NCBI GenBank assembly: GCA_008638375.1
Contig: CM018038.1
Span: forward strand, 16,390,515-16,454,514
Origin: Nyssa sinensis
Lineage: Eukaryota > Streptophyta > Magnoliopsida > Cornales > Nyssaceae
Direction: 5' to 3'
DNA: 64,000 bases
Below are positions 12,480 to 23,836 of this stretch, piece after piece. The position numbers were made by a program, and so were the translations under genes. The notes under the pieces were generated by a model. It made no database searches, had not been told where the DNA came from, and saw nothing but the letters and a program-made list of their open reading frames with translations. The number at the start of each line of letters is the position of its first letter. Positions within the stretch are counted from its first letter, which is position 1.

Positions 12480-15400
12480 ACAAATGTTCCAAATGCAAGC
12501 CGAGTCACAATTAGTGCTTAACATCTGCACAATTAAATTTAAAGAATAAAAAAGGCGAGTCTTGAAATAATGCAGATTTAATCAACGTTTTCAAGGTTAC
12601 CAGAATAAAGGGCAGAATCACATTAATAGATGAGGCAGAGGCAATAATGGGCAAAACAGATCTGGTAGAGGAAAAGGTAGAGGCAATCAGTGGCAGAACA
12701 ACAGTCAGTGGCAGAATAATAATTGGCAGCACAGATCAGTCCAAGGAAGAGGGGATGGTAACAATTCTGATCCACAATCTCATAAATCCAATATTCAATG
12801 TTTTAATTGTGGCAAGTTTGGGCATAAAAAGTCTGATTGCAGATCTAGAAGGCCGAATAATAGAGATCATCAAGCTAATGTTGCTGAAAATAATCCTGGT
12901 GGTGATAATGAAGTAGAGACCGTGTTGTTGGTTTGTAATGTTGTGGATAATGATGATGGTGCTAAGTGGTATTTAGATACTGGTTGTAGTAATCACATGT
13001 GTGTAAGAAAGACATGTTTTCTGATTTGGATGAGTCTGTTCTATCAGAGGTAAAGTTTGGAAATAATTCTAAGATACCTGTGATGGGTAAAAGTAGAATA
13101 GCAATCAAATTAAAGAATGGGTCTCACAAGTATATTTCAGATGTGTTTTATGTACTAGGTTTGCAACAAAATTTGTTAAGTATGGGGCAACTTTCAAAGA
13201 GAGGTTATCCACCATGGAGTTTGCACAATTAATGATGATCGTATGGGGTTAATAGCAAAGGTAAACATGACTCCAGATCGTTTATTTCCATTAAGTATTA
13301 AATGTGAGAATTTACCTTACTTTAATTCTATGATTGATGATGATAGTTGGTTATGGCATATGCATTTTGGACATGTGAATTTTGGCAGCCTTAATTTTCT
13401 TGCTAGAAAACATTGGGTTTCTGGTTTACCTACTATTGATATCCCAAATAGAGTTTATGAAACTTGTGTTATGGGAAAGAAACATAGAGATGTTTTTCCT
13501 ACTGAAAATTCATGGAGAGCCAATAGACCTTTGGTGTTAATACACTTAGATTTGTGCTCAGTTGAGGTACCTTCTAATGGTGGCAGTAGGTACTTTATTA
13601 CATTTATTGATGATTTTAGCAGAAAAACATGGGTTTATTTTTTGCAACATAAATCTGATGCTTGTGATACTTTTAAAAAATTCAAGGCCTATGTTGAAAA
13701 GCGAAGTGGTTTTCAAATTAAAACTTTGAGAACTGATAGGGGTACAGAATATCTTGTTTGTGATGATTTTTTGGAGAAACATGGTATTAGGCATCAGTTG
13801 ACTGCTAGATATACTCCACAGCAAAACGAAGTGGCGGAAAGAAAGAATAGAACTGTTATAGATATGGTTAGATGCATGTTGAAATTTAAAAATTTGCCTA
13901 AAGGATTTTGGGTTAAAGCGGTTGCTTGTGCTATTTATGTTTTGAACATGTGTCCTACTAGAAGTGTTTCTAACAAAACCCCACAGAAAGCTTAGAGTGG
14001 ATAGAAACCTGTCATTAAACACCTAATGGTGTTTGGATGCATTGCATATGCTCATGTGCCAGATCATCTAAGAAAGAAACTTGATGATAGAGGTGAAAAA
14101 TATATTTTCATTGGCTATAGTCAATTATGAAAGGCTTACAAGTTGTATAATCCAATAACAGAGAAGGTAATTATCAGTCGTGATATGACTTTTGATGAGC
14201 AAGGAGTTTGGGATTGGTTTCAGAATGATCAAATCCAGCTAGCTTTAACTTTTAATAATACAGATCCGTAGATTGAAATACAGAGTGAGCCTCAAATTAG
14301 TGATCCTCTATCTTCAGATGTGTCATCACCTCATGCAGAGTCCTATAGGCGTCCTCAACGCCAGCGCTACTTGCCTGCTCGCTTACAGGATTATGTTGTT
14401 GGTAGTGATAATGAGCCAACTAATGAAGATTTGGCGACTTTTGCTTTATTTGCAGATTGTGATCCAGTGACTTTTGAAGAAGCCTCTCGTGATGATCATT
14501 GGATTAAAGCTATAGATGATGAGATTCATGCAATTGAGTAGAACAACACATGGCAACTTACTGCTCTTCCTAATGGTAAGAAACCAATTGGTGTGAAGTG
14601 GGTGTACAAGACAAAGTACAGGCCCAATGGTGAGGTAGATCGCTTTAAAGCAAGATTGGTGGTTAAAAGTTACAAACAAAAGCCAGGTATTGATTATTTT
14701 CAGGTGTTTGCTCCTATTGCTAGACTTGATACAGTTCGTATATTTGTTTCTCTTACTGCTCAAAATAATTGGAGAATTTTTCAAATGGATGTTAAATCTA
14801 CTTTCTTAAATGGTGTACTTAAAGAAGAGGTTTATGTTGAGCAACCAGCAGATTATGTGATAAAAAGGCATGGAAGCAAAGTTTTTAGATTGAATAAGGC
14901 CTTGTATGGTTTGAAGCAAATGCCTAGAGCGTGATATACATGCATTGATTCTTATTTTGTTGGGCATGATTTTGAGACATATCCTTATGAGCATACTTTA
15001 TATGTCAAGTCTAATTCACATGGTGATATTCTTATTATGTGCTTATATGTTGACGATTTGATATTTACTAGCAATAATCCAAAGTTGATTTCAGAATTTA
15101 AGGAGGCTATGATAGCTTACTTTGAGATGACAGATACGGGACTAATGTCTTATTTTCTTGGCATTGAAGTTGTTTAAATAGATGGTGGAATTTTTATTTC
15201 ACAGAAAAAGTATGTTAGTGATATTTTGAAAAGGTTCAGGATGGATAAGTCTAATCTTATTTTGACTTCAATTGAGGAGAGATTGAAGTTGGTGAGAGAT
15301 GGTACTGGTGATCTTGTGAATCCAACCTACTTTAAAAGGTTGGTAGGAAGTTTGAGATATTTGACTTCCACTAGGCCAGATATTGTGTTTAGTGTTGGGC

Positions 15401-16186
15401 TGATTAGCAGATTTATGGAGACTTCACATCAATCTCACTTGCAAGCAGCTAAATAGATTTTGCGATACATTCGAGGTACGCAAAGTGATGGTATTTTTTA
15501 CTTATCTTCTAACAGTTTGGAACTTGTTGGATATACAGATAGTGATTGGGCAGGTGATACTGAGATGCGAAAGAATACTTCAGGATATGTCTTTCATCTT
15601 GGTTCTGATGTATTTTCTTAGTCTTCTAAAAAGTAGCAAGTTGTTGCTCTTTCAACAGTAGAGGCAGAGTACATTGCAGTAGGGAATACTGCTACTCAAG
15701 CAGTTTGGTTACGGCGGATGCTTGGTATTCTACAACATAAGCTGGATGGACCTACAACAATATTTTGTGATAGCAAGCCAGCCATTGCATTGACGAAGAA
15801 TCTAATTTTTCATGGGAGAAGCAAGCACATTGATATTAAGTTTCACTTTATTTGTGACTTGGTAAATGACAAGGAGATCTAATTTGAATTTTGTCCTTCT
15901 GAAGAATAAGTTGCAGATATTTTTACAAAGCCGCTCAAAAAAAATTCTTTTTTGAAGTTGAAGAAGTTACTTGGCATGACGAAACTTGAAGACATTGGTT
16001 TAAGGGAGGCAATGCGAGCCAATTAAACCAAATTACTATAGTTTTAGTAGGACTCTTAAAGTTGAGTCCTGGTAGTGGTAGGATTTACCATGTTTTATCC
16101 TAATAGGACTATGAGTATTTATCCTAGTGGGAGTGGTTTTATTAATTTAAATAAAATTAGAAATCCTAATTGTATTAAGATTAGAC

Positions 16187-16222
<36 letters not shown>

Positions 16223-16530
16223 GATGCATGTGTGCACTGTGCGTGCCAAGCTTTGAGATTTATGCCGCAAGTCTGCGAGTCAACAACAAAAGAAAAGTGA
16301 TGTGATCATAATCTGCCAAAAGGGTGACCGTGAGTCTGTAGCAGTAACAAAGTTAGCATTGTGAGGAATCCTAAAAGCTCTTGTTTAAATAATATAATAT
16401 AGTATATGTTTTGTTTAGTTCATATTTTGTAGTACAGGATATGAACAATGTTATCATTCTTTCACGAACACAATGACGTGTTTTTTTTCTTATCAATCTT
16501 TAGTTTGATTTGAGTCCAACAATATGTGTT
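12480..16530 (+). mobile_element. Ty1/copia retrotransposon, 5'-truncated and inactive
   Basis: The domain order gag zinc knuckle, protease, integrase, reverse transcriptase, RNase H is the Ty1/copia order. A short polypurine stretch (ttaagggaggcaa) at about 16,000-16,012 precedes what is probably the 3' LTR starting at 16,013 (TGCGAGCC). That LTR has an (AT)n tract ending TATATAAAAGG near 16,190-16,223, a good candidate TATA box. No 5' LTR or primer site is visible upstream, so the element is truncated or its 5' end is beyond recognition. The right end, about 16,470-16,530, is approximate. The lineage looks closest to Tork/Tnt1-type elements, by inference from overall pol similarity. Confidence 0.85.
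12640..16026 (+). pseudogene. copia gag-pol remnant with twelve internal stops
   Basis: Visible parts: CCHC knuckle CFNCGKFGHKKSDC (12,799-12,840); protease motif LDTGCSNHM (about 12,973-12,999); integrase from the HMHFGH zinc region (about 13,350) through the core with TPQQNEVAERKNRT (about 13,815-13,855); reverse transcriptase with FQMDVKSTFLNG (about 14,780) and YVDDL (15,046-15,060); RNase H with LSTVEAEY (about 15,650) and DIFTKPL (about 15,920). The frame shifts near 13,000 and near 13,210. From 13,243 to the terminal stop at 16,024-16,026 one frame stays open in phase but carries stops at 13,993, 14,002, 14,128, 14,269, 14,539, 14,932, 15,175, 15,454, 15,619, 15,634, 15,880 and 15,907. 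Many stops replace an expected W or Q (for example 'RA*YTC', 'FS*SSKK*'), which fits C-to-T or G-to-A changes. It cannot encode a working polyprotein. Confidence 0.92.
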
Positions 16531-17591
16531 CAAATAATTTATTAAGAAGTTGAACATTAGTCTTTATTTTATTATAGAGTAATATTATATATTTAAAAAA
16601 TTTAACATTTTATGTTACTTTTAAAAAATTATATCACCGAGGACTAAAAAAAATATTATGTTATATAATATTATTAAAAATATAACTTAAATATATATAG
16701 CTTTTTATTTAATATTTAATGAAATAAGACAAAACCAAAGTCAAGAAAAAAAAATGCTTAGTTGGGTAGGATTAAAGTCTAAAGGTGGACATATTGAGAA
16801 AGTCATCCTGTACAAGTGCGTATCTGTAGGAATTTTCTTTGGGCCGAAGCAAAAGAAAAACGGCTGGTCCAGCCCAAAAAAGACGTAATTAAGCATTAAT
16901 GATTTACTTAACGCGCAAGTCAAATTAAGCCTAACACGGCCGGCACATCAAAATAATTAAATCAAATTTGCAATGCCGAGTCCAGGGCATCCAGTTGTAT
17001 TAAATCAAACTTAAATTTAAATTTAAATAAAAATATTTAAAAATTAAATTAAATTTATTTTTACTAGACTTCGAACACATATCAAATTTATAATTTATAT
17101 TAAATTCATTTGTACTTAAATTGAATTTCAAATTTGTATATTGTTATTTAAATTTACAAATTAAAATTATTAATCAAATTAAATCAAATTTGTGTAATAT
17201 TATTTATAAATTTAAATCATGATTTAAAGTTAAATTTATTATTTTTGTCACACTATAAAAAAAAATTATTGAGACAAATTGTAAATTTTTAAAATAAATA
17301 TGAATAAAGAGTAAACGTATTATAAACTCGATCTTACATGAAATAAAATATTTTAATTATTAGATGATTTATAAATTAAATTTTTATTATATTATTTATA
17401 ATTATTAAAATATCTGATCTCATATACCATATTCGGCAGAACATTAAATTCAAGTGAGATTTCTGGAATCAACTAGGGAGAAACTAGTCAATTCAATTAC
17501 CGATATGTCGTAGCCACGCCTATAAATATGAGAGGCGGCAAAGTTTCGATTCCAGAAGTTGTTGTCTGAACTGTTGGATTAGTGCGTCCCA
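16531..17591. other. AT-rich intergenic region and 5' flank of the RCD1/SRO-like gene
   Basis: There is no gene-like frame. The last part contains a good TATA-like element, 'cctataaatatgag' at about 17,519-17,532, roughly 60 bases before the start codon of the next gene. Transcription start and promoter assignment are inference. Confidence 0.45.
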
Positions 17592-19788
17592 TTGTATAAC
17601 CAAATCGAAGCCAAGGATTCTAAGAAGATGGTGATGGTGAACCCGAAGGATGAAGCCGCGAATTCTGGAGATAGAATTGGGGCTAGAGTCCTTCCGAAAT
17701 TGCTATCATTGTTGCCGTCTTCGTCTTTTTCAAACCCCGATAAGGAATTCAGTCAGGGACCTGATTGTTATACACAGTTCTTGATGGAGAACTACTCGAG
17801 TTTCAAGCAAAGCGGTCTGCCGTATCGATTCATGTACTATCAGGACGGATCGTGGGTTGATATTTCAAGCGAAGTGTTGGCTTTTCTTAGATCCGGTTTC
17901 TTGGAGGGCAAGGCAGTGATGGAGGTTGAACTGGACGGAGCTCAATTCTTATTCGATTTTTATCGAATGCTGCAAATTGATTTGAAGACTGGTAACCAGA
18001 GGTCTATTGCGTGGGTTGATGTTGATGGGAAGTGTTTCTTCCCGAAAACTTTTGTTGATGGCAGTGAAGAATTTGCTGATTCTTCCTTAAATTGCGAGAT
18101 TGAACTCGCGAAGGCTTCTGATAATCCGAAGATTGAAATAGCTGATGTTACCGAGAACTTGGCTGCTGAAAACCCGAAGATTAACATCGAGATAAGAATT
18201 GGTGATAATTCTGGTTCGAGTAAGAGGAAGAGAGAGAATGTGGAACCTGAATCTGAAAAGGCAAAAGAAAAAATGAAGGGAAGTTCTTCAGAGGATCATC
18301 CTGATGAATTGAAGAGGCAGCGGCTTATTATGCCTCATTTGCAATTACCAAGGTGGCCGAAGGCAAGAATGTTGAAAGAAATTGAGAGACCTTATTCAGT
18401 TATTTCGAAAATATTTTTGTCCAAGATAGGGAATGTTGAACCTGGAGCTAGGATCACTGCAATTCATCAGTGTATGCGAACTTGTCCATTGAGTAAAGCT
18501 CGTTATGAAGTTTTTCAGAGGCAGACGGTGATTACCAAGGCTGCTAGAGGAGAGTCAAATAAAACATTCGCTTGGCATGGGACGTCCGGGAAAGCCGTGG
18601 CAAGCATTCTGACCTACGGGTTCGGGAAGCCTAGCCAGGTTTCTGGTTCTGAAGTTCACGGGCTTGGTATCTACTTGTCTCGTGTGGGCTCACCTGAAAT
18701 GAGGTACTTAGTCTTTTTATATACATTTCAAATTTGATTTTTGGCAATAATTTTTTTCGTTTTCAGATATTATTGTGATGGTTGAATTGTTTTTTAGTGC
18801 AATGTTATCTGAGGTAGATGGTAATGGAGAAAAGCATGTAATTCTATGTCAAGTCATATTGGGTAAATGCGAAAAGGTTGAACTGGGGTCCAAACAGCAA
18901 TATCCTTCCAGTGTGCATTTTGATACTGGTGTGGATGATCTTACGAATCCTAAATGGTTCGTGATCTGGTGTGCCAATATGAACAATCACATTCTTCCTG
19001 AGTTTGTAGTGAGCTACAAAACTTCTGAGTGCCTGCCAGGTAGACATGGTTCTCTTTGGGTGCATTCACTTTGAATATGTATTTGCTTTAAGAGTTAATT
19101 GCGGGAGTAGAGTTAAAAAAACTAAATTAAATACCAATCTAGGGCAGATTGAATCTTATTTACCGAAGTAGAATTGTTTTATGAAAGCGTTTCTTCGAGT
19201 GACGTTTTTATTTAAAATTAAAAGCATTACTTTAAAGAACGCTTTTATTATAAAAGCGTTTGAAGAAACGCTTCCATCTGAAAGTGTCACTTAAAAGAGG
19301 CTTTCAAATAAAATAACCCCAATTTGATAAATAATATCAAAACAAACTTATTTATGTAAGAAAATTTTAAAACAATCCCAAAATGGTAAAAAAATTCCTG
19401 GTTTAGTCATGGAAACTGAATTCCTGTCTCATTTTTTTTTCTAGGTCAATTGGGAGTACCATAATCTGTTGCGTTGGCTCCAAATGCATTGATTGCAAAT
19501 TTATTTTCCAAGTTGTGGAATTCTCTCCCTCCCTCAAAACATCAGGAATTGTGAACTTTGCGCACTACATTTGAGGTAAATGACTATTGTTTTCTCTCAT
19601 AAAGCATCAACTTCTCCCTAAAATTAGAAAAAATTATTCGGAAATACATGTGGTTCTTACTATTGATTGCAATTCTCCATTTGTATTCACAGGATGGAAA
19701 AGGGGCAAAAGAAAGTTTAATCAAACTATTGCGATCAATTGCTGGGGATGAGAAGCTGTTCTCGATGTTTCGTGAACTTCGTGGCTGA
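17592..19788 (+). pseudogene. RCD1/SRO-family gene (WWE, PARP-like, RST) with stops in the RST exon
   Basis: RCD1/SRO proteins are plant-specific regulators with a WWE domain, a PARP-like domain usually regarded as catalytically inactive, and a C-terminal RST domain that binds transcription factors. Exons that join in phase: 17,592-18,703; 18,798-19,039; 19,445-19,575; 19,693-19,788; all introns are GT...AG. Exon 1 encodes the WWE region (about residues 65-150: 'YRFMYYQDGSWVDI', 'AWVDVDGKCFFPKTF'), a charged linker with KRKRE, and the start of the PARP-like fold ('FAWHGTSGKAVASIL', 'HGLGIYLSRVG'). Exon 2 adds 'SAMLSEVDGNGEKHVILC' and 'NHILPEFVVSYK'. Exons 3-4 read as an RST domain ('LFSKLWNSLPPSKHQEL', then 'LIKLLRSIAGDEKL') but contain TAA at 19,462-19,464 and TGA at 19,552-19,554. 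A spliced transcript would stop after about 457 residues and lose the RST. It is either a recent pseudogene or a truncated functional paralogue; transcript data would decide. Confidence 0.85.
19220..19290. repeat. Inverted repeat in intron 2 of the RCD1/SRO-like gene
   Basis: The segment near 19,238-19,262 is almost a perfect palindrome: AACGCTTTTAT followed by TATAAAAGCGTT. It is surrounded by further copies of 'gaaagcgtttcttc' and its complement 'gaagaaacgcttcc'. It looks like a small fold-back remnant in the intron. Confidence 0.6.
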
Positions 19789-20798
19789 GAATGAGGTTTT
19801 CAAGGTTTTTTTGTTTGTTTGTGGGAAACATTTAGAAACTATTATTGGATTATCCATTTTTAAATCCAAATGTAATGTTACCTCACAGCAGTTTTAAGAG
19901 GAAAGCATCATTGATGTCAAATAAGAAAGACTTTTTTTGGGTAGTTTTTACCCTCCCCCTTTCCCCAAATAAAAATAAAAAACATATTTGTAGTAACCAT
20001 GCTTCAGGTTCATTTGGAATTTGGAAAGTTTTAGTTGTTTGTTACTGATCTGCTTTGATTACTTCCCTCAATGATTTGTCTTTCTAAATCTCTTAAAACC
20101 CACCGAAGAGAATGAGGTTTTCAAGCACATGTGCTGATGTGCATGTTATGAGAAAGTGCCAGCATTACTGCATGTATAACCTGTGTAACATTCTGTTTTT
20201 TGCTATTGGCACATTTCTTATCATTTTTTACCCACAATAAATTTCTAAAAAAGGACATGGTGAAGATTGTTAATTCACTGGTGACATGGATTCTTTTTGT
20301 TTTGGTAAATGACTTGGATTGTCACTGCAACTAATTCACAAATTGGTATTAATTATATACTTAAAAGTTCTTAATTATGTGATGTGTTACAGTCATATGC
20401 TATTTCTTGTATGGGGGAAAATTTAGTACTATGAGATGTATCATGTCTTCTCTGTGACATATGATATGTGATATTGCAGCGAATTGTTTATATTAGTAAT
20501 TGTATGCATAAGAGTGATATGAGAACTACAAAATAACAACTGGCAGTGATGTAAGAACAGACTACAATACATTTGCTGAATTATATGTTTGTTGATAAAT
20601 ATAATTGTTTAAATCATGAGAAATGGGGTCTACTCTATTGTTGTTACATGATAGTATTTGGGTATTGATGGGCACATGCAATATGATGTGGTTTCCCAAA
20701 AAAAAAAAATGTATCATCAACTTTGCCACATTTTTAAGTGTGATAATTTCACATATTGTTCATGGAATAAATCAATTCACACACTCTACTCCATCATT
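19789..20798. other. 3' flank of the RCD1/SRO-like gene, no further gene
   Basis: The probable 3' untranslated region and downstream spacer are T-rich. 'gagaatgaggttttcaag' directly follows the last stop and recurs at about 20,108, suggesting a small local duplication. No open frame here has recognisable features. Confidence 0.5.
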
Positions 20799-23480
20799 TT
20801 TTTTTCTTCTGGATCAGTAATAATAACCTCTTTGTATTAATCGCAGGGGCCTAAGAAAGGCACCCCACACTAGACAAAGAAATGGGACTGGCTACACAAA
20901 TTCAAAGCCTAAGATTCCGAAAAAAAATCCAAAAGCCCATCTAAATACATAGGAAACTCTTTTTTTAATCCATAAAAACAAAGTTTTCAAAAAAATGTCT
21001 TTCAACATCCATGCCGGAGATTCCTCCCCTTCAAAACCCTCTTATTCCTCTCTCCACAAATGCACCACACGAGGCAAATGGGAGCCATAGTACATGCAAT
21101 CTGCAATTCCTTTCTAATTCTCTTACATCTCCAACCCAAAAAAAGTTGTCTCACCGTGGCCAGCTTAACCCACATTCTTCCAAAAATATTAAAGAGCGTA
21201 CTCCAAATATCCCACGTTACTTTGCAATGCAACAGCAGGTGGTCCACCGATTCCTCATTTTCTTTACATAAAGCACATTGACTTGGAAGGTAGAATCCTC
21301 TCCGCTTCAAATTGTCCACCGTTAATATAGCACCCCAAGTTGCCTCCCAAGCAAAAAAAAAGGGCTTTCTTTATCAACTGCCATGGAAAAGAGGACTCCT
21401 TGCTGTCCACCAAGTGTCTATAGAAAGACCAAACTGAAAAAGAACCATCTGCACTTCCTTTCCAACACATCCCATCCAAACTACCCTCCCTTTAACTCCA
21501 CCCTACTCAAAAGAGCCAATAGCTCGTCCACCTCCCCGACCTCCCAATAGAAAAAAAAAATGTCTTCTAAACTTCGGACTCCAAACTCTCCTCCCTCCCA
21601 CCATCTCAATGCAATCTGCTACTAAAGCTTCCTTATCCAATGTAACATTTAAGAGATTAGGGAACTTGTTTTTTCAAAATCCTTGCCTTATGCCACGGAT
21701 CTTCCTGAAAAGTGACCCTCGACCCGTCCCCAATCTCAAATCTGATGCACAAAATAAAGCTTTGGTTTCCTTTACCCATAACCTTCCAAACTCCACAACC
21801 ATAAGACGCTGTTGAATCCCGAGGTGGCCACCTATTCCTTTCGCATCCATACTTTGCATTAACCACAGTTCTCCACAATGCATTATCTTCTTTTACAAAC
21901 CGCCACATCCATTTTCCTAATGATGCTTTATTAAACATCCCCAAATTCCTAAGGAACGAGAAGAAGCACCCAAAGTTTACCAAGATACATTGTCAGAAAG
22001 CTACCCACCTTGCAACCCAAAGCTTCTACCATCTCCACCACATCACCCACCTCCCCAACTAGATTTATCTTCGTCTTATTGATATTGATTTTTAACCGGG
22101 AAGATACATGTAAGCATTTAAAGTTGATCTTGTACCGCATCGCAAAAAACAATAGTATCATCATCAAACAAAGGATGCGAAATTTCCACCCTTCCTCCCC
22201 CCTCACCCTGAATCACAAAACCCTTTACCCTCCTTGTCTAGCTTTATCCATCACCCGACTTAGGGCCTCCATAACAATCACAAATAGAAACATAGACAAG
22301 GGATTCCCTTGTCTCAAGCCTCTAGAAGAGCGGAAAAAACCTGTTGGAGTCATGGTTTTAAATTGCGTTCGCGGTATAACGGTATCGGGTCATTCATAAT
22401 AGGAATCGGAAACCGTAACCGTGAATTTTTTTCAAATACTAGCAAATCTTTTAAAAGTCATTGATACACATATTTTGACTATAATTATCACATTTTAATA
22501 TTTCTTACTATTATTTTTTAATTTTTTAATACCAAAAATAAATTTTTCTTATAAATAATACTTAAGAAGATATTTTATGATTTTATATAGATTTTTTAAA
22601 ATTAAACTAATGAGAAGTATCATTTAGTTTGAATAATATTACAACAAGTAATATAAATAATAACAAAAAATAATTATAGCATGAAAATCAATATAGTGTG
22701 ATTATAAGTATATAAATCTTATAAAAACAGAAATCATAAGAATTCCGTAAAAAAAAAATTAAAAATTAAAAATCGAAAGAAAATTAAAAATAAAATTTTG
22801 AAAAAAAAAAATTTAAAACAGATGTAACAGTCTTGTAATGGCCGTAATAGTCTTATAACGGTCGATACGTAACGGTATCGGCCGATACAACTGTGAATTT
22901 TAGTCACACTGATATATCGGCCCATATCGGTATCAGATGGTCAAAAAATCGATACGTAACGGCTGTTATTTAAAACCATGGTTGGAGTGCCATTTACCAA
23001 CACTGAGAAAGAGATTGACGAGATGTAAAACTGAATCCATTTCTCCTCTCTCTCTCTTGAAAGCCCATTTTAGCCATTACCCCTATAAGAAAATTTCAGT
23101 TCACATGGACATAGGCTTTTTCAATGTCCAACTTGCATACAATCCCTTTTTCCTTTTGTATTTTTCTCGAATCAACACCCTCATTTATTATCAAAGACGC
23201 ATCCATAATCTGTCCCCCCACCACAAAAGCATTCTGGCTCAGTGAAATAATGCAACCCATAAACTTTCTTAGTCTCAAAGCAAGCACCTTTGTCAACAAC
23301 TTGTACATGCTCCCCACTAAACTGATTGGCCTATAATCCTTAATGCTCTCCACCCTTTCCTTCTTAGGGATCAACGCAATAAATGAAGCGTTTAAACTCA
23401 TTTCAAAGGAACAAGCATGATGAAATTGAGAAAAGGCTGCCATTACATCCCCTCGGATACTCCTCCAAAAATTTCCCTAG
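20799..23480 (-). mobile_element. L1-type LINE remnant, 5'-truncated, split by a MITE
   Basis: On the minus strand the sequence encodes non-LTR reverse transcriptase segments: 'SLNASFIALIPKKE' and 'IKDYRPISLVGSMYKLL' (near 23,300-23,400), 'KLDIEKAYVHV' (near 23,110), and after the MITE a region with 'DDTIVFCDA' and 'LKININKTK' (near 22,080-22,160). Distally there is 'ASLGKWMWRFVKE' (near 21,900) and a zinc-binding RVT tail 'CALCKENEESVDHLLLHC' (near 21,250). The active-site box reads FDDD rather than the usual FADD. Frames are broken many times. The 3' end is an A-run (T-run on the plus strand, about 20,799-20,807), as expected for target-primed insertion. The 5' limit near 23,480 is approximate. 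It is inactive. Confidence 0.85.
22351..22980. mobile_element. hAT-type MITE (630 bp) inside the LINE
   Basis: The terminal inverted repeat is CATGGTTTTAAAT at 22,351 and ATTTAAAACCATG ending at 22,980. It is flanked by an exact 8-bp duplication, GTTGGAGT (22,343-22,350 and 22,981-22,988). Removing the element and one duplication restores the LINE frame on the minus strand ('[19 protein letters not shown]'), which confirms the borders. The interior is AT-rich with subterminal copies of 'acggtatcgg' and 'cggccgatac'. No transposase is encoded. The 8-bp duplication places it with hAT elements. Confidence 0.93.
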
Positions 23481-23599
23481 ACAAATTAATGATATCGCTT
23501 AATAAAATGCCTATAGAAGCATTGATGGACATGAAACGTGCTATCATTTTTGTCATTGTAGGTTGCAAAAATATAGGAGATGATTGTTGGAGGAATTGT

Positions 23600-23836
23600 T
23601 GCATGGTGTTTAAATGGAGCCGTGCTTTTGTAAACAGGGTATTGCACTCACCAGACTATGTCCCTACAGCCTCCCAACAACCTTTACGCCCTCTCTTTGG
23701 GATTCAGTTGGGGTGGCCTCAAGTTTCTGCTATCGAGGAGAGTTGAACCCGAGAGCTCGTGTCGGGGGGGGGGGGTTGGGGGGTAAGCCCTTACTAGCAG
23801 CCAACTCCCACTCGGCCAGCCCCTTGGGGTTGAGAT
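23600..23836 (-). mobile_element. tRNA-derived SINE (minus strand)
   Basis: Read on the minus strand from about 23,833 it begins 'ggggctggccgagtgggag', with an A-box match TGGCCGAGTGGG (23,819-23,808). A C-rich insert (G13 on the plus strand near 23,765) is followed by a B-box match GGGTTCAACTCT (23,750-23,739). This is the layout of a pol III promoter in a tRNA-like head. The body continues towards lower coordinates; the 3' end is not defined and no target-site duplication was identified. Confidence 0.65.

Noticed and set aside
13558..14022. 154-codon minus-strand open frame
   Set aside because: Antisense shadow of the copia integrase region.
18767..18797. Earlier acceptor (tttcag at 18,766) for exon 2 of the RCD1/SRO-like gene
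   Set aside because: Using it gives a stop within six codons; the acceptor ending at 18,797 keeps the phase and yields the family sequence SAMLSEVDGNGEK.
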